This document shows, piece after piece, positions 1 to 12,583 of a stretch of DNA of 64,000 bases. The notes beneath the pieces are model-generated. The model did no database searches and had not been told where the DNA came from. It was given only the letters and a program-made list of their open reading frames with translations. This stretch comes from Desarmillaria ectypa (lineage: Eukaryota; Basidiomycota; Agaricomycetes; Agaricales; Physalacriaceae): positions 1,416,501 to 1,480,500 of the forward strand of contig JAUDYN010000011.1 of the NCBI GenBank assembly GCA_030407005.1. Direction: 5' to 3'. Made by a program: the position numbers and the translations under genes. Each line of letters starts with the position of its first letter. Within the stretch, counting starts at the first letter, position 1.

Positions 1-3000
1 CCTCTCTCTGCCCTGTTTCTGTGCTTGCTCATAAGCATATTGAAGTTGGAAAAAATTACGTGGCATACCCCAGGTATCTTACCCGTTGCTTCGGGGTGGT
101 TCGAAACTTTTGTAGGCTTGGGGGGATCTCTTTTACTATCAGTGGCGGGCTGTTCGAAAGGGAATATAAGCACCGCCGAAGGTTCGGAGGGTGCTTCATC
201 CTGTGGGAAATGTTCTTCATCATTGAAATCATCTTCATCTTCCTCCTCCTCCTCGTCATTTCCATCACCACTGTTGTCGTCAGTTTCATCGCTACCACTG
301 CCTTCCTCATTGTCATCCTATAACCCATCATGTGTTTTTCATTCTTGAGAGGAAACCGGGAAAGGACGTACCTCCGAGCTGCCGCTGTCCCAATAATTCA
401 TCCACCAATTCTCGAACAGGCCTGAAGCGAAGCTTTGCACCTGAAGTTTAATATCCAACCGCTGCTGACGCCAGCATTCCAAAAGTGTTTTCAACCTGCA
501 TTCATACGCAGTGGTCAAACTCGTGATGGTTATACGCATGGTCGCAAACTCTTGATCCGAAAGCACATAAATCTGCGCAAGTTCTACGATCTTCCTATGT
601 TGTTGCAGGACAACGCTGAGCAGACCAAGGAATGCCTGTTTGGTTTATCAGAATGACAATTACACATAGCTGGGAACCTCTGGTAAAATCATTTCACCTG
701 CTCGATTTGCTGGCTTCCGCAGATGACATTCACCGTTGCTGGATCATCGATCCGATATTTTGTCCGGACCAGATGGGATCTGACGTTCTTCATCTCAGCG
801 TCCATATACTCAGCTCGAAGTTCCTGAAGTCTTTCATATCCCGCACCAAGGTTTTCTCCCAGATAACCGAGTGTGTCAGTATAAACTGAGCTGACAATGT
901 TCCTCACGTCTTCTAAACAGTCTTCTCCAATATATTCCTCAAGGAACCCAGCATTTTCAGGGAGCACCTTCGCTTTGCTGTCCTCCAAAAAATCCAAGAG
1001 AAGGTCGCGCCGTCGCTTGTATCTGTTCATCAATGATCACCGCAGAAGGTAATTAAAAAGTGAGAAAGGCAAACATAACGGTGTTACCGTACCATCCCAC
1101 GGCCCAGCTAGAAAAAAAAAGTCAGAATTTCTGTCTTTCATGCAGTGTACGAAACGACGTACAAAGCAATCCATTCCGGTGTGCTCCAGCTTTTCGGTTT
1201 ATTCTGGAAGAAATTGTTGACTTCATGTACCGAGAAATAACCACTTCCGTCATCGTCGATGGCGTCTCCAATTGCTGGATAAACTATTGTGCGTTACTAC
1301 ATCAGATAGTGCCGCTGCTGCTTTAAAGCAGAGTACATACAAATAACCTTAGACATAAAGTCTAGGGTCTATTTATCACGATAGTTTTCTTTCTCCTTTA
1401 GCCGATATATTGCAAATTGTTGCGCGAAGTGGTGGTGAGTAGCTAAAAGATAGATGCCGGATTACTCGTAGTCCAATACACAAGTCAGGACCATACCGTC
1501 AACGAAGTGTCGTACTTTGCAGCTGAGACGCCATTGCTTGCTACGATATTCACGTCAGCGCTTTATAAGCTTATTATTGAGGGGTAAGTTACCATCTCTA
1601 CAAAAAGATGTGAGCATGCTATGATGCGATATAAAGAAAGACAAATACCCTTCCAGACTGCTCGAATGTTATCGTCCATAATAAGATCATGAGGCCCAGA
1701 ATTGAGGTTATAAGGGATGGTAAACATATGAGTTGACTGGTGTTCTTCGCATACTCACGTGTATAAGGATAGTCTCAGCAGATTTCTCAACCGCCTCTTT
1801 GAATTGTGACACTGCGGCTTCAACCTTGAGATTGTACAGCTCGCTAAAGGGAAGTTGAGCAATGCAGACACGTCAGAACAGTAACCTGATCTCGCATACA
1901 CGTTTGAAGTAAGCAGTGAATCCAGGTCCGATCGCATAATGTACTTCATCGAGGATGTGATTTTCTCCCCCATTTTATCCGCGATGTAGCTGAGCATTTG
2001 ATCGTCCTGATATTGGATAATCAGTACCGACTGGAACGATTTAAAGGGAGTTAACAGACATTAATGACGGCGTCCTCGCCACCTGGATGTTTCCTAATCA
2101 TCTCGATAATTTCCTCTTCTTTGGAAGTCTTTGTGCTTAGATATGTTAGGAGCTCCCTGACGTTTCCAAGGTCGCTCTTCATAGTAGTGATAGTGACGGC
2201 GCTCTTCTGCTGAACGATAAACTGGAGTTTGGATTTGTGGTCATAAAATATGGTAGCAAACTCCTCAAGCTTTCCTTTATATACCGTCCAGAGAGAATGG
2301 TGCGGACTGAGATATGAAGATTGGCAACATGTATGCGGCGAATTGGGTATGTACTGACCGACACTTTTGTGCTTGTAATAAACGCTGCATAGAGGTTAGT
2401 ATTCTGGTGATTGTTTCGGTAACAAACGTACTCGCAAAAGTTACCTATGAGGAAGGAGGCGAATACCGGGTCAATGTTGAAAAATAAATTAAAGATTTTA
2501 AGTCACCAAATGCATTAATATTCGAGCAGATTTCTTCTAAGTGATTTTCGAGATGGTCTTTGAGGCCGTCATCGTCGTCGAACACTTGCCCAGATAGAAC
2601 AAGACGAGAAGCATATCGCACTATCCGAAAATAAAAGAAAGAAGAACCGCGCGATAATCAGACTGACATACCATGGAGAAATATAGTGCTGCGATGTGTT
2701 TATCATTGTCCTGGCGATCTAAATGGAGTTGCACTATCACCTACACATGTGAGTTTGAAATAGTAACGCCAAATCGGCAGAGAACAGTCCATACTTTGAA
2801 GACACCAACGGCAGCCTGAAGCCATATGAGTTGCTTCTCGGCTGGTAGATGTGGCGACAAGAACTCACTTTTACTGCAGGATGTACTTCAGAAAATATTT
2901 CCAATACGGCAATGACGTCTTTGCAAGGCGCGAGCAGGCAACGAACTGCATCCTTTCCCATCTTGATTGCATCGGCTTATAGGGATGGGCCAAGTCAAGA

Positions 3001-3267
3001 TAATGTCACGAGAAGAGAAGCATATTGGTACCGTTAGAAGAGCCCTCGATAATCCCTCGAGCTGTGGTAATGTTCTCCTCGCTGATGGTTATTAGAGTAG
3101 CTGAGATATGACACGTCAACTGCGAAACGGAGAGCACAAGCTCAAACCGTGGACATACCCAATTTTGTCGACTTACTATTGGAGTCATGATTGATATTTT
3201 TGGAAATACTAGCAGTATTGAAGCTTGTGGTGAGCTTATTGGTCTGCATCCGTGAATTGTTAGCCAT
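1..3267 (-). CDS. STAND-type N domain plus EF-hand protein, 3' end outside window
   Basis: Many small exons read on the minus strand as one gene from an ATG at 3267. Order: a helical N-terminal region (about 3267-1530) resembling the N domain of basidiomycete STAND/HET-E-like incompatibility proteins, with pieces such as SGPHDLIMDDNIRAVWKG near 1690-1640 and WRLSCKVRHFV near 1530; a full 12-residue EF-hand loop DDDGSGYFSVHE near 1260-1215; then WAVGWYGN and an alpha-helical segment (1030-690, then 655-370); then an acidic Asp/Glu-rich tail (310-215) continuing off the edge. No NACHT/NTPase domain is seen. Two problems: near 2600 the frame must shift by one base to continue into QVFDDDDGLKDHL, and a stop lies near 1375 unless another intron removes it. 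It may be a decaying gene or a mis-split model. Function unknown; family assignment is by remembered similarity. Confidence 0.6.
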
Positions 3268-6008
3268 ATCACCGTATCAACGTCGCCGTAGAGAAGAAAA
3301 TAGCAAACCGTAGCCTGCTATGACGAGAACTACATGTGTTGGTTCCTGGGGGAATATACAGCGTTTGTCGGAGATGTCCAAAATAGGTTAATGATGTATA
3401 AGGTAGGATAATGTTGTAATGTCACATTAGGGTTATCGGTGTGATAAGGATCAAGTTCCGGCATATTTTGAGCCATATAGGCATTTTATCGGCAGTGACG
3501 GTTATTATAAATATAATGTGATTATTCGCTCCTTATTTGGCAACATCGGACCTGGCATGCCGCATTATTAGCCAAACAACCTCTTATCTGGTCATTATTT
3601 GGACGTATTTCTTACACGGCTTTTCGAGAGTTTCCGACATTTGCGCTGCCTATGCTCCGATCTTGATGACAAACGATACGATAATATTTAATGGGCATCG
3701 GCAACTCCCTGCTAAATTCAAGCTCCGGGAGTTACAAAAAATGGACCGAAATACCGAGTTCTATGGATGCACCTGCTGTGGGCCGAAGGAGCAAGATTCA
3801 GCTCTACTTCTGCTGGAACAATTTACTTGGAATAAAATTCTACATGTATTCTTTGGGCCACTTTCCTTGATTTACATGTTATTTCTTAATTTTTGTGAAA
3901 GTGATCATGATTCTGCAATATATTTTTCACTTTTGTCTAGAAGAATACATGTATTGTATTTAGGAAAGACATCTCTTCAATTTTTTGGAGTAACTTTCGC
4001 TCTGTGGAGGCCCATACAAGGTGCATAAGTTATCGGTACAAATATGTACAGACAGTCGCATCTGCCTATTGTGTCTAATTGTTATCAAATACCCTATTTA
4101 AGGCGGGAATTGATGGAAGTTGCTATACAGACACTTCAGGACAATCGAGTCAAAGAGATATGACAAATATACAGTAACCCTGTTCTCTGGGCTATGACAG
4201 AGAGTGACTGAGAGTGACAGTAGCTGTAAAGAAGCCGTGTATATTAACAATAATAGGTAATTATCACAGTGATTATCATTTTATGGAACATTCTCTAACA
4301 TGGAAATATGAAACATATACTTTCCAAGTCTTTAGGGAAGAGTATGGAGGGTCATAAACGCATATGCGGTAAGTGATTTGCCGCTGGGATACCCCAAAAG
4401 AAGTTTAATCGGCTCACGGTCCAGAACCGGGTGTTGCCGATGACGAAATGAGGGTGAGAATGATGCTACTGCACACTTCTCATGAGTGAGATTCCGGAGC
4501 GCCGACTCCCCTCTCAGCAATCAAGTTTCAGGACTCGAATGGGTGGGTGGGAAGGGTGACAAAAATTGACGGTGGTGGTACAGGTGTAAAGTCTCAGACA
4601 ATGTCAATGGCACGACGACGAAAGTCCTTCGAGCTTAGTCAGCACCTTATGACGCATCCGCAAGCTGCCTCAACGTCCATTATCCGAACTGCGGCCCGGG
4701 CAAATCGATTGATCAGCCGCGTCAAGATGGAGAGCTGGATGACAGGAAGGCGACTGCTGCGCAAAATTACTAAGCTGTCTAATCAATACTTGAGACCGCA
4801 CCACCAGGTGAGGAAGACGATGTATCTTCATCGACGGACATAGACAGACCCAACCAGAATCTTATGCAGACTGGCATATCATAGTTAAATTCATCTTGGC
4901 AAGTTACAGAAACATATTAAATGAGCCGGTGAAAACAAGAGAAAACCGAAGAAAAGCCAAGAAAATAAACGAAGTAAAGAAAAAGAAACGAAAGGACGGA
5001 TTACATGCGCATTTAAAAAATAATAATATCGGGTCGAAATTATTTTTAAGGCCTCCTTTGGGCGAGAATAACACACTAAATATGATGTGTTATTGGGTCC
5101 TACAGGTTGTGGACCCACACGGTCGGTCGTGTCCGAGGGTCCCTAAAAGTTTTTCTTGCTACAACGTTGATTTGAAAGATGAAGGGTGCACAGAGTGTCC
5201 AGGGCCATGCTATAGTATGTTAAAACACTTCAAATTCTAGGCCTTAGATGTTTAGGATGCCCATGAGGTGCATATATGATACGATGACCTAATTATTCGG
5301 CTCGGTGACCAACGACTTGCCCCTCGACGGATTAAGTTCTCAAGACTTTAGACAGGAAGGCTGACAGATATCAATTAATCGATCAGAGGCGGGATGCCAA
5401 CAAGTGATTGCTATGGCGAATGTTAGGACTAGTCACCCTCGAATAGACCCCAGCAGATGCCACCACGGCTCAGAACCTCCTAGTCAGGATTAAAAAGTCA
5501 TTTTCGCCGTACACATCCACCATTGTACTCGTCATGGAGCTCATGACGACTCTCCCGTGCATGAAGCTGACCCTTTGAACAACTCGTAGCAATGTTTGAC
5601 CATCTCCCAACGAAGGTTTTCCAACGTGGCTTCTAACTGTGACAGGCTGTACGGGATAATCGGGATAATCGGAGACGTCGACCCTTCGAATGTGTTCGAC
5701 GACGTCACATGGCGGGCTATTCAAAGAATGACTCCAGTGCCAAGTTTTCTCGGAACGGGTAGCGAAGGCGGGCGTAAGCGTGCGTTCCCCTCGCTCGTCT
5801 TAGTTCTGAGTACTCATTGTAGCCTAACCCTGTGATCTCTGATTCTACTGCGGCCTGCTCACATATAGGGCACGCTCCGTGAGTACAGTAACTATAGAGA
5901 AGATATTAAAGATGATATAGCCATAAGTAATGCGTGAGATGTATTCTGCGAAGCTGATTCGAGTCCACGCCCGGCGCCAGGTAATTACAACTGTAAGTCT
6001 GAAGGGCA
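3268..6008. other. Intergenic, no supported gene
   Basis: AT-rich DNA with several open frames (for example 3537-4028 + without an ATG at its 5' end, and 4547-4843 +) that show no recognisable domain and no consistent splice pattern. A cluster of hairpin-forming inverted repeats lies at 5067-5142 and is listed separately. Otherwise I see nothing to support. Confidence 0.5.
5067..5142. repeat. Cluster of three hairpin-forming inverted repeats
   Basis: Three potential stem-loops follow one another within 76 bases. AATAACACA at 5067-5075 pairs with TGTGTTATT at 5086-5094. GGGTCC at 5095-5100 pairs with GGACCC at 5111-5116. That same GGACCC can also pair with GGGTCC at 5137-5142, enclosing an inner ACACG/CGTGT stem. 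No flanking gene explains it; it could be a small foldback element or transposon end. Confidence 0.5.
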
Positions 6009-7903
6009 TCAAACATCACTGTCTCGTCTGCTGAACACTTCATGCTCGACATATATTTCTGGTGCCTCCAAGTCTCTCTTCGAATGGGGATTTGATACAT
6101 TCCGAAGTTCATAGACATTGTCATTGGGCATAATCTGTTGTCATATGTCAGGATAGACGCTTTGTGAAATTAAATTACTCACATTCATTAAGGGTGGCGC
6201 CTGCAATCACGGAGATTCAATTTTAACGTGAAGGAATCTACAAGTTGAACGTACCCTGAAATGTAGCGAAGCCGACGACGATTCTTCTGAAGAGTTGAAG
6301 AGTGGATTGGGCTCATATGCTTTTGAAGCTTTAGCACTGCTCCTCGCGTTTAGACTAATTTGAAAGTAAGAGAGAGTAATCCATCCAGAAAAGGACTTGA
6401 TGTGCTCACGAAGACAATAACGAGAGAGAATAGAGCTTCGCAATACAGAGATCCCAGCTAAAAAATCTAAAGAAGAAGAATGATTACCGCTTAAGTTTGA
6501 CGCTGAAACTCGGACTATTCCTTACACGGTAGCTCCCTACCCGTCAGAATAGCATGAGTGCCATATGCCGCAAATACAGTGCCGCCACTTACGCTGTCAG
6601 ATATGAATACGATGGCATCAGCTAGCGCAGCTACAGCTGTAATGGTGCCAGTCTGGACGTTGTCTGCGAGCGGACAATGAGCGTTGTGGTGCTATGTTTG
6701 AGGGAAATCCCGTCGCTTACAGCGTATGAGCCGTGTGATAATATCATTACTAAAATCATTCCTCTTTTTCGACTTCAATGAAAAAGCGTATTAACGATCA
6801 GGCTAGATATAAGTAGAAACCATTAAACATACCAGCGAATATACCAGAAAAGAGGAAACCAATATATCAGTGACGGCTGAGGATACTAGCCATGTTATTG
6901 GCGCGGCCCGGAAATTTGCGAATTGCTGGTAATCGGGTTGGAGACTGACCGAGACCGTCGTCCAGATTCCGCCAGCTGAAAGAGACAGTAAGATCAGGAG
7001 CAATATGAGAAATGAACATACCCATAGCAGTAAACGAAAATACCGCAATCACAAGAGCCGCTATCCTGGACTGCGCAATGATTCTGATACGCCATGCCAT
7101 AAACATTTGCACGGGAGTCGAAATGAGGACCTGCGATAAAATAGTCACTGTTTTCCGAGTGAAATCATTCCCAATATAAAATACGTACGGTCATCACCCC
7201 GTCTGTGAGTTGCAGGGCCGATTAGCACGAACACCCAACCCAACAGAGAACGTCTTACCCGAGCGTAGTACTAATGTATATGTCAGCTCGATGCAACCCA
7301 AAAGTTAAAGATAGTCTAACTCACGCAATGGTGACCGTATCAACGGGATTTCGGAACCTCGTAGGAAGCAAGATTGATGGAGCATCCATCTTAGAACATG
7401 TGAACGCACCGTATCTCAGAATCAATGGCTCGAAGACGGTACCCACGTCAAGGATGGTGTTCGTCGTCTCTGCAAGTAAGAGATATAACACCTATATGGA
7501 ACATCAATCAAAGTTTATGGATACGAAAGATGTGACCTACAAATAATCTCATCCATCGAGGATCCCTGTCGGTGATATCAGCGCAGTAATTACAGTCGAA
7601 GGGTATATAATTCGTACTTCTGAGAGGTTTGATAGTAGATGTACATCTAGGATACAGAGGATTTGTAAAATGATGGACATATGTATTGCGTTAGGGCCCT
7701 CACCTGCATCACAGTTACCTGTGTTCACAAGAATATCAGCCGCTCTGATGCGGTAACTTGAGTGCAATAACGACTCACGCCGTACAGAACTGAAGTCACA
7801 AAGGCTCCGACCATGAGAGGCGCGTATCTGGGGTCTATATTAGCAGAACCGTCGTAGAGGATAACTGACCACATACTCACATTTCAACGATAGGGGAAGG
7901 CAT
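6009..7903 (-). CDS. DUF6534 seven-TM membrane protein
   Basis: Multi-exon gene from the ATG at 7903 (MPSPIVEI, then YAPLMVGAFVTSVLYG after the first intron) to the stop at 6011-6009. Exons join into the basidiomycete DUF6534 pattern: first TM, then VTVMQ on a 15-nt microexon, MYIYYQTSQKDPRWMR, VLYLLLAETTNTILDVG, VLISTPVQMFMAWRIRI, GGIWTTVSVSLQPDYQQF, WLVSSAVTDILVSSFLVYSL, VQTGTITAVAALADAIVFIS, and the family hallmark LYSLSLLSSLNAR near 6440-6330. The tail is cytosolic-type and ends with charged EHEVFSRRDSDV. These are integral membrane proteins of unknown function, greatly expanded in mushroom-forming fungi. Exon borders are by hand; the piece around 7440-7200 is least certain. Confidence 0.8.
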
Positions 7904-9728
7904 AGATAATTGCGTTAACAATCAAGCAGGGATTCAGAGATCAGCAGGGGCGAGGTTGACAGGATGTGTTGTGTTATATACCTTTTGATAAGATGGCCTT
8001 ACAAGCTAAGAGTAGAAAATGCCACGAGACGCACATGGATGCAGTGTCATCATACTTTCGTGATGCAGGGAAAAGTCAACAAATATGATTCCATTGAATG
8101 GAGACTTCTTAATGTATTGTTAAGTCATGGGTGGTGTTGGGGAACTTTCTATATCAGTCTCGGGTTATACGTGGTGCAATGTCAGGGGAAATTTTTGCTG
8201 CCGAACCCGCAGAACATCACTTACTATGCAAAAGGATTCCCAACTGTGGCGCTACTACACTCCCGCGTAAAAGCTATGAGGTATTGAAAACCAGTTGATA
8301 TTTCGCAAAGCACCGATCAGGGCGATCATGAACAACGTGAGAAACAGGAATGTTCCGGTAAGGGAAGACACCGGTGCTTGTGAGGAATTCATGATCAAAG
8401 GTTCGCGTACCATAGGCCCGACGGCTTACCACCATGAGGCATGAAGCTCGCAGCTGACAAAAGACCATGGGCTAGAATGTGGAAGGGAGATATCGTCTTG
8501 GCAGGCGCTTGAACCGCCAACCATCATCGTGTGACCGCTTAAACATTTCGACATTTCGGCATCCCAGCGTTAGCACGGTAAACGTACTGTTACGGGAAAG
8601 AAAACTCACGACTTTAGAATGGAACTAGCGCGAAACTTTGATAATGATAGATCACATAGAATCAACATCTGATGGATTTGTATTGAAAGAATGATAAAGT
8701 TTGTCGTGATTACCGGATTCCGACACAAAAAAGTGCTACTTGTTTACATCAGTCGGGGCTATAAAAAATAATAATAGTTTAAGATTATAGGACACTTTCC
8801 ACCTTAATAAACCTTTGCGACTAGTCAGTCTGCCTGCCTGCCTGCCTGCCTGCCTACGTGTCAAGAGCCGAAGAGGTTCATCAGCAGGAGTTCATGGTTG
8901 TAAGACAGCAGCAAAGATCAAAAGAGACAAAGCCAGTTATATGAGCCCACAGAATATCCCATTGAGTTGGAGGATAACTGGAGGACTTCTTTCCCTTTAG
9001 CGCTGCACAACATTGTGCTTAAACAAAGTAAGTCGGAACTACCCGAAACCTGCTGAGTATGTCCAAGGCTGCCGTTGGCAACAGCTGCACTTTTACTTCG
9101 TTGCCATTCCATCAGCAGCTGTTGCTCGATAGCCGTAAGTATCAGGATCACTCAGTATAGTGGATACACGTTCGTGCCAGCTTCTGCTCAGCGTATAAAC
9201 GGAAGAATCCCTTGCTGGGACAAACATTTTTGTCACATAGAATCTCTGTTACTATGCGTCCCTAGTCGTGCATCACGCGTCGGAGCCTAGGCAACAACAA
9301 CGAGTGAATTTTGAAGTCGTAAATCATTCACGTTGCTCCACATACTTGGACATCGATCACCGCTTCGGGCCTGCAATGCCTCTGGTATCTGGACAGATGA
9401 GAGCTATTATAATCATAAGCTTTCCGTCTGGCTCGTACCCTGGAGAAGAAACTTAACATAGAAACCTGGTATAAGCAGTGCTCTTGACCCGGAATCAAGA
9501 AACGACGACTTGAATGATCGCGACAGAACTCTCCAGGGTCCCCACGTCTTATCTGAAACCTTGGTATATCGATACCTTGACATTTTGAAGTCGGGACAAG
9601 TTGGCAGGAATCTCGTAGAAATTTGTGTGAAGGTGATGGGGGTCACAATCGAGCTTAACAGGACACAAGAGATGGTAGGGATATTGTTCCCTATACATGT
9701 ACGCCTTGTTTTTAACGTCTACTGTACG
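7904..9728. other. Intergenic, no supported gene
   Basis: No gene with a recognisable domain. A 43-codon minus-strand frame from the ATG at 8392 encodes one hydrophobic segment (TGTFLFLTLFMIALIGAL) and could be an exon or a chance frame. Other frames (7964-8287 +, 9510-9758 +) have no identifiable features. A tetranucleotide microsatellite lies at 8830-8855. Confidence 0.45.
8830..8855. repeat. (CTGC)n microsatellite
   Basis: About six tandem copies of CTGC, read directly from the sequence, in the non-coding stretch between the DUF6534 gene and the repeat-rich region at 9.7 kb. Confidence 0.9.
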
Positions 9729-11449
9729 TGCGTGTATGGTAGGAACCGTAACGCGTAACGCAGGAGTCGTTGCGTTGCTTATTTTGCCCTGGTAACGCGT
9801 AACGGCCCCCTGGTTTCCATTTTTTTTTCGTTACATCGTGAAAAATCGGAAGAATTAGAAATAAATATATAAGAATTTCGTGTTAGACTTTTAAGTGCAC
9901 TCTAATCATTAGCAGTAGCATCATCATCACCTGCAAGTGCTACAGCACCATTTTCGATATCCTTCCAAGCAGTGCCATCATCATCGTATTCCCAGATACT
10001 CTCCTCGGTTTAGTCCGGAATCAGCCTCCTATTCTCGCTTCGAACGTTCTGGACGGTCACAAGGGTGTCGCTGTGAGTATCATTGACACTGCACTAAAAT
10101 TTAGGTATTTTTACCGCTAAATATGCAGAAAATATTCAAAGTATTTTACAAGTATTTTTGTATGAAAGAAATAAACAGTATAAACATTTATAAATATTGC
10201 CGAAAATAGTGAAGAATTCAAAATATTTTTAGTACTTTTTTAGTAAAAAAAAAAAAACAGTGAAAAACCGGTGCATATTTTCTACGTATTCTCTCATCCA
10301 GTATGATGCGGATACCCAAATCCTCATGAACAATTGCACTTTGCGAACAATAATGAAAGCCACACTAGCGCTACTTTGTGCCCGGTGTAGTGTTGCCGCG
10401 GCTCGGCTTAAAACCACTTGAGCCGGTGAGCCGAGTCTGAATAAGCCGAGCTTGAGCCTCTTTCGGCTCAGACTCATTCTAGGCTCAAGCTCGTTTAGGA
10501 GCCGGATATCGACGACTGGTTTGGTCAGCGCGGGTTCTTGTCCTGTTATTGTCTCTGCAACACACACAAACTCATGCCTTGCAGAAATATCATGACATCA
10601 ATTGTTAACTCTTGTACACTGTCTATTCATGCAGCAGCATGTTATATTCATACCTGTGAAATTGAAGCCTATGTTTAAGCCATCAAGTAAGCCTCAAGCC
10701 TTTCGACAGTGGATGGATTGTAGCAAGGTCAAATATCACATAAAGTATGCATAATTTAGGTATATTGTTGGTTGGCAATTACTTACTTACCGGCACTCAC
10801 TGACAGTAATTTAGCTATTTGTTCTTTTTTTTAAAAATTGAATATCTAAATGAATCTATTGTATCCTTGCCCTTCAACACTTTACAATTCCCAATAAGTG
10901 ACTCACAATAAGCCTACAACACATAGGAAAACAATTTGGCACTTGAAACACTGATTGATACTGTACAGTCGAAGCTTGAGCATCAAAGCCTTTACAGATG
11001 CCGAGACCAAGCCAAAGATTTTCCTAAGAAAGTGAAGGGGTTTGAATTTATGGCTGTATTAGATAATTACTTACATATTTGTGAGCTGAAAGTACTATGT
11101 TATCAGATATTGATTCTAAAGAATTTACAAGCTCTCGCCTCGGAAAGTTCATCTCAACCTGGTAACTTCCTTTTTGGATCATTAGTCTAAGCTCAAGCCG
11201 ACTTGAGCCGAAGCCTAGCTTAGCTGATATTATGATTATTCACTCAAGCCGATTCGGCTAAGGCCAATTACCAAACTTGGCATAAGTCTAGCCGGGCCGA
11301 GTCTAGCTGAGTCGCGGCAACACTAGCCCAGTTGGAGTACATGGCTTGTTGCTTATTTCGGCAACAGTAATGCGTAACTACGGTGCCGTTTCCTAGTTTC
11401 TTTGGTTGCCTAATGTAACGCTCGTTCCTAGGTTGCTACCGTACACGCA
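9729..11449. repeat. Outer inverted-repeat pair enclosing the hAT-like element
   Basis: The 19 bases at 9729-9747 (TGCGTGTATGGTAGGAACC) match the reverse complement of 11431-11449 at 17 of 19 positions. Inside the left arm GTAACGCGTAACG occurs twice (starting near 9748 and 9792). The span contains the complete hAT-like element at 10388-11325. I found no clear target-site duplication next to the outer arms. It may be an older DNA transposon into which the hAT element jumped. Confidence 0.45.
10388..11325. mobile_element. Non-autonomous hAT-like DNA transposon (938 bp)
   Basis: The terminal inverted repeats agree at 19 of 21 positions: 10388 reads TAGTGTTGCCGCGGCTCGGC, and the reverse complement of the right end reads TAGTGTTGCCGCGACTCAGC. 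The TAGTG start fits the hAT end consensus. The flanks are an imperfect 8-bp duplication, GCCCGGTG (10380-10387) and GCCCAGTT (11326-11333), 6 of 8 identical; 8-bp duplications are typical of hAT insertion. Subterminal zones carry many short GAGCC/GGCTC repeats in both orientations, possible transposase-binding sites. The interior has one 84-codon frame (10936-11190 +) with no recognisable transposase domain, so the copy looks non-autonomous. Confidence 0.7.
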
Positions 11450-11924
11450 TGCACCGTACCGAGAAAAAGTCCGGAAGAGTTCACGCAGTGAACCGCTCGC
11501 GACAAAAAGAGCGTGTCACTTGGTTTCCTACTCTCAGGTTCATGGTCCCCTTGCGTAACAAATCTCTGCAAGTTACCGGAATTGTAAGATTTCGAGCTTC
11601 TCATGGCGCTGACAGTCAGTCGCCGTTTGATTCTCATAGGGATTACTTATGTGTTTGCTCATTCTCGCGGGGATTTCGTAGTATATAAGGCTGTAAAATT
11701 CGTAGTTAGTCCCTATGTCACGTTCGCCACATATGTAAACCATTTTGCCACTCACCTCGTTTGAGTATGACCCCACGATTCTAACAAAAATGTCACTTGT
11801 CCAATTTTTTGCTATATACACAAACCTCTTAGAAACCGATCGCTCTAACTGTTCAGCTGACTGATAGATACGCGCTAGTAAGCGGAGCTGATCACTGAAT
11901 TGTCTGTACCGAAGGTTGCTCGTG
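11450..11924. other. Intergenic, no supported gene
   Basis: Contains overlapping open frames on both strands (11449-11688 +, 11573-11821 -) with no recognisable domain. It includes the presumed promoter of the small membrane-protein gene starting at 11925. Confidence 0.4.
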
Positions 11925-12583
11925 ATGACCTACCATGGACATACAGTGAGGTCATGTCATGGCCAGGCGATATGGGTGACCCCTGTGGCACATATTACAC
12001 CTTACTTGCGAGTATCTTGTTCTTACTCGTCGGAGTGCTTGCTTACCAAACGATCTACTAGTGGCCTATCGCAGTCATTCTGCTGGGCCTCACGGCGTAT
12101 CACATCCATTTCACGAAAAGTCACAGTGCAGGCTATCGTACGTCCTCCATATATAGTAGGTCTATCCCTACCTAGATAAAGTTCTAGAGCCTATCATCGT
12201 AGAGCTTCTGGTTTCTTCCATCTTCACTGCGCTTTGGGAACCACTTGCGTGCGCATACATTGTATATTTTTCGATGCATGCAGTTGATTAATGCTCATGC
12301 TATTTATCGAGCGTGCGTTCCCGAGATAATAATGCCAGCAAATCTCAAAGGCATCCCAAGCATCTTCCCTTCGAGCTGTTGAGACTGGCTATCCTGTGGA
12401 TGTTTTGCCTTGTCGGCGATGTGTATACAACCGTAAGTAATCCTTTGTTCTATCTTTTAGAACCGAATTCTTCCAGGCAACAAGTGGTGTGCCTTTAGCG
12501 GGAAGGAGTGCAATGTCATGACCACGGTTCTCGCTTTCGCTTGGATAGGCTGGTCCTTGCTGACGCTCTTGACAGAGGGGTAG
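11925..12583 (+). CDS. Small four-TM MARVEL-like membrane protein
   Basis: Five exons join in one frame: 11925-11945, 12062-12137, 12176-12248, 12339-12432, 12461-12583, giving 128 residues. Every junction is GT-AG and keeps phase. Four hydrophobic segments follow: WPIAVILLGLTAYHIHF, EPIIVELLVSSIFTALW, ELLRLAILWMFCLVGDVYTT and CNVMTTVLAFAWIGWSLLTL, with WCAFSGKEC between the last two. This size, topology and cysteine-containing loop before TM4 resemble small fungal MARVEL-domain proteins; that assignment rests on pattern memory. The first exon codes for only seven residues and its ATG is the least certain part. Confidence 0.6.

Noticed and set aside
3537..4028. 163-codon plus-strand frame
   Set aside because: No ATG at its 5' end, AT-rich, no domain or homologous pattern; chance frame is likely.
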